This document shows, in pieces, positions 15,693 through 21,265 of a DNA stretch of 21,265 nt (position 1 is the stretch's first letter; each line of letters opens with the position of its first letter). Source of the stretch: Bacteroidales bacterium. Its GTDB lineage: Bacteria > Bacteroidota > Bacteroidia > Bacteroidales > UBA10428. The notes beneath the pieces were generated by a model. It was not told the origin of the DNA. It worked only from the letters and a program-made list of their open reading frames with translations, and made no database searches. The stretch covers positions 1-21,265 of the forward strand of contig DNTK01000062.1 in NCBI GenBank assembly GCA_003508755.1, read 5' to 3'. Position numbers and translations under genes: made by a program.

Positions 15693-18600
15693 TTATTTGT
15701 TTTTTCCATTTCCGTTGCCATTCATAATGGCTTCGTGCTTATTTTTTAATGTATCACCAACTCCCATCATTTTCTTTTGAGCAATGGTAGTCATCCGGTA
15801 CATAACAGGCACAATAACAAGTGTCAGGAAGGTCGAAAAGGTTAATCCAAAGATTACCGTCCAGGACATGGGGGTCCACATGGCGGCCATATCGCCACCG
15901 AAATAAATATTTGGATCATAATCGCGCAATAACCCCTCAAAATCGATGTTCAAACCTATGGCCATCGGAATTAATCCAAGTATGGTTGTGATAGCGGTTA
16001 ATAACACCGGGCGCAACCTTGTTTTACCACCATCGATGATACATTCTGTGGCTACATCGATGGGCAGGAAGGCCCCCTCTGGCAAACCCAATTCCTTGCG
16101 CTTTCGGGCTTTAAGAAGTTCAATGTAATCAATGAGCACAATGGCATTATTCACCACAATTCCGGCCAATGAGATTATTCCTATGCCGGTCATGATAATT
16201 ACAAAATCCATATTGAACGTCCACAAACCACCAAACACACCAATGGTGCTAAAAATTATCGATGATAAGATAATGAGTGGTCGAACCACGGAGTTAAATT
16301 GGGTAACCAGGATAACCAGAATGGCTGCAAGTGCTATCATCATAGCACGCCCCAGAAATTCAGACGATTCTTCCTGTTCCTGTTGTTCACCGGTAAATTC
16401 ATATGTATATCCTGCAGGCATTTCAAAGTCTTCCATGAGGCTCATTAATTGCTGATTAATGGTGTTGGCATTGTACCCCTCAATAACATTCGAATAGAGT
16501 GTAATTACCCTGTCCAGATCCTTACGGCGCACAGAGCTAAAAGATGTTGAATATTCAAAATCGGCAACCGAAGATAGCGGAATATAAGTAGGGGGTCCAT
16601 CGCCATAAACGACCATTTTCATGTTTAGCAATGCAGGTAAATCGTATCGGTACTGATCGGCCAGCCGCACCATGATAGGGTATTCATCCTCACCTTCCTT
16701 AAACTCTGATGCCTGTTCGCCATAAAGGGCCTGCCTCAGGGTAAAAGCAATTTGCTGGGTATTTAATCCAAATCGTTGTGCTTTGTCCCTGTCGATATGG
16801 ATAAGTAACTCGGGATTCTGAGTACTGATGTTCATTTTTAACCCCTCGATTCCGGCGATATCCTCCAATTCGATATAGGTTTTAATGGTATCTGCAAGGT
16901 ATACTAACTGGTCGAAGTCGTTACCGATAATTTCCAGATTTACCGGCTTGCCCGTTGGAGGTCCTCCTTCGTCTTTCGATACTTCAATTTCAACACCCGG
17001 ATAACGGCTTTTTACAAATTCGCTGAAATCACGCATCATGTCAGATGTGCTTGTTGTACCGCGAAATTCATAATCGATAAAACTTACCGTAATTATTGAC
17101 TGGTTGGGTTTTGTTCCTGCCGAGAAGTCCATAGGATCTCCTTTACCTACTGTAGTGAGCACTGATTCGACTATGGGCTCTCCCTTATCGTTTTTGTAAG
17201 GTTTGAAGAAATTTATGGCATCGTCTTCAAAATCTTTTATAAAATCGTTGGTGCCGGTAATATCCGTTCCAATGGGCAGTTCGCAAACAATGTTTATGTA
17301 GTTTGGATCGGCATCAGGGAACAATATTACATCAGGCATTCTTCCAAAGAACAACATGATGGTTATTACCAAGAGCGCAATTGTACCACCAAAGAACAGC
17401 AACAGGTTTTTACCCCGAAGGGCAAACCGAAGTGCCCGGCTGTAAACTTTTTCCAGCAGCACCAAAAAGATATCCTGGAACCAGGATTCCGCTCTTCTGA
17501 GAAATAGCTGGTGCATGATACCAATTAATCCGAATATGATAAGCAGGTTTCCAAAAATCTTGCCTCCTGCTAATAAAAATAAAACACCCACTGCAATTAA
17601 ACCACCTGCAAACATCAGTGCTATCCTCTTATTTCGGCCATTGCTTCCATTTCCATTATTATTTTTCTTCACCTTAATAAAGGTTGCCGAAACTACCGGA
17701 ATTATTACCAATGCAACAAACAGTGATGACGATAACACAATAATAAGCGTTATGGGCAGGTATTTCATAAATTCACCCATGATACCGTGCCAGAAGGCAA
17801 GCGGAACAAAAGCGGCAAGCGTAGTTGCCGTAGAGGCAATAATGGGTATAGCAATTTCACCCACCGCCTGTTTTGCTGCTTCCCATGGTTCGTATCCATT
17901 GTGCACAAACCTGTATATATTCTCTACTACCACAATAGCATTATCTACAAGCATTCCTAATGCCAGGATTAATGCAAATAATACAATCATATTAATGCGA
18001 AAGTCGATGGCACCAATAATTACAAAAGAAATAAACATCGACATGGGAATGGCCAAACCTACGAAAAGCGCATTTCGTGTGCCCAGGAAAAAGAAGAGTA
18101 CAAGAATTACAAAGATTACACCAAGAATCATGCTGTTTTCAAGGTTGCTTAGCTGCATTTTAACCATTTCACTCTGATCGTTAGTGATTGAAATGTTTAA
18201 ACTAGGAGGGAGCATTTGATCTTCCTCAGCTTTATCAAGTACTTCAAACACATTGGCTGTTGTGGTCAGGAGGTTCTCACCTCCTTTTTTTACAACCTGA
18301 ACCGAAACAACAGATTCTTTATCGAGCCGCGCATAGGTAGTGGGTTCTTCATACCCATCAATTACTTCAGCCACATCCTTCAAATAGACAATTTTATCTT
18401 CATCTTTTTTAATAATGATGTTTTCAAGTTCTTTTACTTCCTCAAATTCTCCGACGGTACGGATACTGCGGCGTGTTTTTCCAAGTAAAATATCACCACC
18501 CGAGATGGATACATTTTCACCGGCCACTGCTTGAGTGATATCGAAGAACGAAAGCTCATAAGCTTCGAGTTTTACAAGATCGACATTGATTTTTACCTCG

Positions 18601-19184
18601 CGTTCATTAACACCTTCAATAAGCACTTTTGAAACTTCCCCGATGCTTTCAATTTCATCCTGCAGGTATTCAGCGTATCCTTTTAATTCTTCCACACTGT
18701 AATCGCCCGAAAGGTTAATGTTCAGTATTGCGAACTCGGAAAAATCAATATCAAACACAAGTGGTCCGCTAATATCATCACCTGTCGGAATTTCGTCTTC
18801 TGCATTGTCAACAGCATCTTTTACCCTGCGCAGGGCATCTTCCAGGTCGACATCGGTATTGAATTCGACAAAAATCATGGAGGCATCCTGTGCCGAGATG
18901 GATGTGATTTCTTTTAGTCCACGCACATTCTCAATTTCCTTTTCGAGAGGGCGGGTAATTATATTCTCAATATCCTCAGGAGAGTTTCCAAAATAAACTG
19001 TCTGAACCATAATCTGAGGCCATACAATTTCAGGAAATAGCTCCTTTGGAAGACTTCTGTAAGAATAAACTCCAAAGAATAAGAGTACGACAGTTAGCAG
19101 GTAGACCGTATTTTTGTTCTTTAAGGCCATGGTCGTTAGCTTAAACTCCCGTATGACCTGTTCTGATAGTTTTTTTGCGCTCAT
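15693..19184 (-). CDS. RND efflux pump permease (HAE type)
   Basis: The 1163-residue inner-membrane pump has the duplicated RND layout: TM1 (about 25-43), a large periplasmic loop, a TM2-6 bundle (350-500), a second TM region and a second loop. The TM4 proton-relay motif reads GMLVDNAIVVVEN with Asp414-Asn415, where AcrB has Asp-Asp; the second half has GIVVNNAIVLIDY. The motif is of the multidrug (HAE) rather than the heavy-metal (CzcA-like) type. It is about 100 residues longer than AcrB. Part of this is residues 506-562, an NG-rich basic linker followed by two extra hydrophobic segments (about 521-540 and 545-558) between TM6 and TM7. The C-terminus is an NGNGNG tail. It has a strong AGGAGG (19195-19200). 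The gene is last in a TolC-MFP-RND operon. Confidence 0.95.
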   Translation of the reverse strand: MSAKKLSEQVIREFKLTTMALKNKNTVYLLTVVLLFFGVYSYRSLPKELFPEIVWPQIMVQTVYFGNSPEDIENIITRPLEKEIENVRGLKEITSISAQDASMIFVEFNTDVDLEDALRRVKDAVDNAEDEIPTGDDISGPLVFDIDFSEFAILNINLSGDYSVEELKGYAEYLQDEIESIGEVSKVLIEGVNEREVKINVDLVKLEAYELSFFDITQAVAGENVSISGGDILLGKTRRSIRTVGEFEEVKELENIIIKKDEDKIVYLKDVAEVIDGYEEPTTYARLDKESVVSVQVVKKGGENLLTTTANVFEVLDKAEEDQMLPPSLNISITNDQSEMVKMQLSNLENSMILGVIFVILVLFFFLGTRNALFVGLAIPMSMFISFVIIGAIDFRINMIVLFALILALGMLVDNAIVVVENIYRFVHNGYEPWEAAKQAVGEIAIPIIASTATTLAAFVPLAFWHGIMGEFMKYLPITLIIVLSSSLFVALVIIPVVSATFIKVKKNNNGNGSNGRNKRIALMFAGGLIAVGVLFLLAGGKIFGNLLIIFGLIGIMHQLFLRRAESWFQDIFLVLLEKVYSRALRFALRGKNLLLFFGGTIALLVITIMLFFGRMPDVILFPDADPNYINIVCELPIGTDITGTNDFIKDFEDDAINFFKPYKNDKGEPIVESVLTTVGKGDPMDFSAGTKPNQSIITVSFIDYEFRGTTSTSDMMRDFSEFVKSRYPGVEIEVSKDEGGPPTGKPVNLEIIGNDFDQLVYLADTIKTYIELEDIAGIEGLKMNISTQNPELLIHIDRDKAQRFGLNTQQIAFTLRQALYGEQASEFKEGEDEYPIMVRLADQYRYDLPALLNMKMVVYGDGPPTYIPLSSVADFEYSTSFSSVRRKDLDRVITLYSNVIEGYNANTINQQLMSLMEDFEMPAGYTYEFTGEQQEQEESSEFLGRAMMIALAAILVILVTQFNSVVRPLIILSSIIFSTIGVFGGLWTFNMDFVIIMTGIGIISLAGIVVNNAIVLIDYIELLKARKRKELGLPEGAFLPIDVATECIIDGGKTRLRPVLLTAITTILGLIPMAIGLNIDFEGLLRDYDPNIYFGGDMAAMWTPMSWTVIFGLTFSTFLTLVIVPVMYRMTTIAQKKMMGVGDTLKNKHEAIMNGNGNGKNK

Positions 19185-19194
19185 AACAATGTTT

Positions 19195-19200
19195 CCTCCT
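19195..19200 (-). promoter_or_regulatory. Ribosome binding site of the RND gene
   Basis: AGGAGG on the minus strand ends ten bases before the ATG at 19184 and lies just before the stop of the adaptor gene at 19202-19204, which it supports as a coupled start. Confidence 0.65.
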
Positions 19201-19201
19201 A

Positions 19202-20452
19202 TTATTCAACAATGTGTACCGGCATTCCTGCACTAACCAGGTGATAACCTTTTACAATTACTTTGTCGTTTGTATTCAGTCCGGCTGTTATCATGGTTTC
19301 ATCCTCGTAGGAAAGCGATGTTTCAACAGCTCGTTTCTCTACTACCTGTTCACCCTCTTTTTCAGTGGTTACATACACATATTTTCCAGTAATGTCTTTT
19401 CTGATTGCCAGCGATGGTACCACATATGCCCTATCTGCACTAAACACATTTATTTTTATGGTAGACACCATATTGGGTTTTATTTTCTCACTTGCATTTT
19501 TTACATGGAGCTCAATCTCGAACGTACGGCTTACCGAATTAATCACTTTAGAAACTCTTACCACAGGAGTTTTCAAACTATAGTCAGGCAGCGAAGAGAA
19601 GGTAAGCTCCACATTTTGTCCTGCTCTAACCTGGTCGATGTATGCTTCAGAAACATCAGCTTTAATGGTTAATGCTCCCAGGCTTACAAATTCGATAACC
19701 GGCATGGCCGGACCGGCCATTTCACCTTGCTTTGGAAATATTTTGTCGACAATACCATCAAAAGGAGCCCGGATTTGTGCCATACGCACCTGCGCTTCCA
19801 GGGTTTCTAGCTGTGCTTCAAGCGTTTCTTTAGAATTTTTTGCACTCAGATACTGTATCTCTGAACCAATGCCCTGATCCCACAAAGCTTTTTGTTTCTC
19901 GTAGGTGGTTGTTGCAAGTTCCAGGCCACTTTTAGTTCCCTGAATTTGTTTTTTAATGGCATCGGTATTTAGCGATACAAGCAAATGCCCCTTTTTAACT
20001 CGTTGCCCTCTGGAAACATGAATTTTTTCAATGCGACCATTCATTTCAGGACTGATCATGGCATAGTTATCCGATTCAACATTTCCATATACAATAATGT
20101 AATCGTTAAAGGGTTCAGGCTGGATGTTTTTTACGGACACTGGCACCAAAGATCTTTCCTTGCTAAGGGATGCCAGATCGTTTTCGAGCGCTTTTAGCTT
20201 TTTGCTCATGTTTACAACCTTATTGCGCTGCAAGGCAATTTTCTTGATTAGTTTAAGCTCGTCGGTAGTATTGGTGGTGTCGAGTTCAGCTATCTGAAGA
20301 TTTAAATTGTTGATCTCTTTCTCAACTTTTAACTGGGCTGTTTGTAAAGAATCTCTTCTTTCGATCAGTTCTTTAACGTCAGCACTTTTTTTTCCGCCTG
20401 ACCCACATGCTACGAGCAATACGATGGGTATTATTTTTACAAGTGTTTTCAT
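19202..20452 (-). CDS. Periplasmic adaptor (MFP) lipoprotein of the efflux pump
   Basis: The ATG at 20452 gives 416 residues beginning with a lipoprotein signal, lipobox LVAC with Cys16; a frame extension to a TTG at 20512 would overlap the TolC gene and spoil the signal. Residues about 24-105 form a Glu/Lys/Leu-rich coiled coil, which is followed by the first half of the barrel/lipoyl domain (NGRIEKIHVSRGQRVKKGHLLVSL), an alpha-hairpin (about 165-215), and the second half (APFDGIVDKIFPKQGEMAGPAMPVIEF). The rest is the beta-barrel and membrane-proximal domain. It joins the RND pump to the TolC-like channel. It starts 34 bases after the TolC stop and 17 bases ahead of the RND start. Confidence 0.95.
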   Translation of the reverse strand: MKTLVKIIPIVLLVACGSGGKKSADVKELIERRDSLQTAQLKVEKEINNLNLQIAELDTTNTTDELKLIKKIALQRNKVVNMSKKLKALENDLASLSKERSLVPVSVKNIQPEPFNDYIIVYGNVESDNYAMISPEMNGRIEKIHVSRGQRVKKGHLLVSLNTDAIKKQIQGTKSGLELATTTYEKQKALWDQGIGSEIQYLSAKNSKETLEAQLETLEAQVRMAQIRAPFDGIVDKIFPKQGEMAGPAMPVIEFVSLGALTIKADVSEAYIDQVRAGQNVELTFSSLPDYSLKTPVVRVSKVINSVSRTFEIELHVKNASEKIKPNMVSTIKINVFSADRAYVVPSLAIRKDITGKYVYVTTEKEGEQVVEKRAVETSLSYEDETMITAGLNTNDKVIVKGYHLVSAGMPVHIVE

Positions 20453-20486
20453 GACAGTATTTAATCTTTTCTGGTTTCTAAATGGG

Positions 20487-21265
20487 TTATAGTTTATTGA
20501 ATGCCTTATCAAGGGCTATTTTTGCGTTTAGTAAATCAAGTATAGCAGTAGAAATTGTTAACTGCGCTTCGAGGAATTGATTGTTTGCGAGTGTAAGATC
20601 CATACTTGAAACCATTCCCTGCGTGTATTTGGCAGTGGTGTTTTCAAGTATGCGCGTGGATAGTTCGAAATTATCAATTTCATTCTGATAGGTTTCCATT
20701 GCATTTAAATAATCGAAGCGCGCCTGATCAGCTACCATGAAAAGTGCTTGTGCTTCCTGATCTTTTTGCAGTTGCGATTTTTCAAGCTCGATCCGGGCCT
20801 GACTGACCTTGGCATTTTTCATTCCGCTGTTAAAAATAGGAATCGACATGCTTACACCTACCATATGCCGCATCGTAAAATCAAAATCAGCTCTTTCGAG
20901 TCTATCGTTGTATTGATAAAAAGCAGATAAACTCGGAAGATAGAGCGACTTTTCACGCCTAAGGCTCAATTGGTTGAGTTTCTCTTGGGTACTAAGCAGG
21001 CGAAAATCGATGTTATCTTCTAAATTAAAGGTATATAAGTTATCCAGTGTGATGAGGTTGGCATCAATCAGTCCATCAATGTCTTCAGTAAGGATAACTT
21101 CGGAATTCATGCTAAGCCCCAACTGGTATTTCAACATTTTGTACATGAATTCAACCTGTCGTTCAACTGCACGAAGTTGATTTGATGTTCTTTTCACATT
21201 GATGGCTATCTGATCTGCTTCGGTTACTTCAATTAATCCAAGCTCGCTCGATTTCTTCGTATCGT
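20487..21265 (-). CDS. TolC-family outer-membrane channel, partial at right edge
   Basis: The frame is open to the window edge, so the N-terminus lies to the right; a GTG at 21197 is internal, not a real start. The visible about 259 codons include TolC-type helical repeats: the segment before the edge (KKSSELGLIEVTEADQ) and the C-terminal half with SLSAFYQYNDRL, the VGVSMSIPIFNSGMKNAKVSQA motif of the second strand-helix unit, and a final coiled coil (TYQNEIDNFELSTRIL...ALDKAFNKL). The protein forms the trimeric outer-membrane duct of the pump. It is the most upstream visible gene of the operon; its promoter is outside the window. Confidence 0.93.
   Translation of the reverse strand, partial: DTKKSSELGLIEVTEADQIAINVKRTSNQLRAVERQVEFMYKMLKYQLGLSMNSEVILTEDIDGLIDANLITLDNLYTFNLEDNIDFRLLSTQEKLNQLSLRREKSLYLPSLSAFYQYNDRLERADFDFTMRHMVGVSMSIPIFNSGMKNAKVSQARIELEKSQLQKDQEAQALFMVADQARFDYLNAMETYQNEIDNFELSTRILENTTAKYTQGMVSSMDLTLANNQFLEAQLTISTAILDLLNAKIALDKAFNKL

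Noticed and set aside
17515..18177. Long plus-strand open frame of 220 codons
   Set aside because: It is antisense to the RND gene, rich in Ile/Thr/Pro codons typical of the reverse of membrane segments, and has no family resemblance.
15693..19184. Heavy-metal (CzcA-type) efflux because of the HMA regulator next door
   Set aside because: The TM4 motif and overall sequence are of the HAE multidrug type, and the regulator lies after the terminator.
19214..19672. Plus-strand open frame antisense to the adaptor gene
   Set aside because: It is the reverse complement of a well-supported MFP gene and has no recognisable domain.
20453..20512. N-terminal extension of the adaptor to a TTG at 20512
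   Set aside because: It overlaps the end of the TolC gene and would bury the lipoprotein signal; the ATG at 20452 gives a clean lipobox.

Overview
The window reads as chromosomal DNA of a Bacteroidota bacterium, probably a free-living or marine Bacteroidales/Cytophagales-type organism; that rank is inference. The signs are AT-rich DNA, signal peptides ending in ...GQ or ...SQ, a secreted protein with a type IX secretion (T9SS) C-terminal sorting domain, a periplasmic-TPR/cytoplasmic SpoIIE phosphatase, a WD40-caspase protein, an AraC regulator with an HMA-like N-terminus, and a TolC/MFP/RND operon. I see no tRNA, rRNA, CRISPR array or insertion sequence. All genes but one lie on the minus strand.

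Region 1 (1-6900), signalling. A TPR-transmembrane-SpoIIE phosphatase gene (5986 to 3854) is followed after one base by an exported 1130-residue WD40-caspase gene (3852 to 460). A divergent gene (6082-6900) encodes an exported protein with a FecR-like N-terminal half. Positions 1-459 hold no convincing gene but contain a cluster of ATGATG/CATCAT half-sites around a perfect palindrome.

Region 2 (6903-14881), the unusual one. A tightly packed minus-strand operon runs in transcription order: PqqD-like carrier/recognition protein, ATP-grasp ligase, T9SS-exported protein, fold-type III PLP decarboxylase-like enzyme, a fused urea-transporter/M23 peptidase membrane protein, a TPR + outer-membrane beta-barrel protein, a TPR lipoprotein-like or periplasmic protein, and after a 92-base gap a 67-residue membrane protein. 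Junctions in the core are -4 to 31 bases. The set looks like a small-molecule or peptide-modifying biosynthetic unit coupled to envelope functions (transport, peptidoglycan hydrolase fold, outer-membrane barrel, surface protein). I cannot match it to a described system. The barrel gene carries an in-frame TAA, after which 84 codons of clear barrel sequence continue in the same frame and end in a terminal Phe.

Region 3 (14995-21265), regulator and efflux. An HMA-AraC-type regulator without an ATG start before its conserved domain lies between the operon and a strong rho-independent terminator (about 15636-15671). That terminator ends a TolC (partial at the right edge) - MFP lipoprotein - RND permease operon. 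The regulator could control either neighbour: its family is often found beside efflux genes, but here it lies in the same direction just upstream of the PqqD operon.
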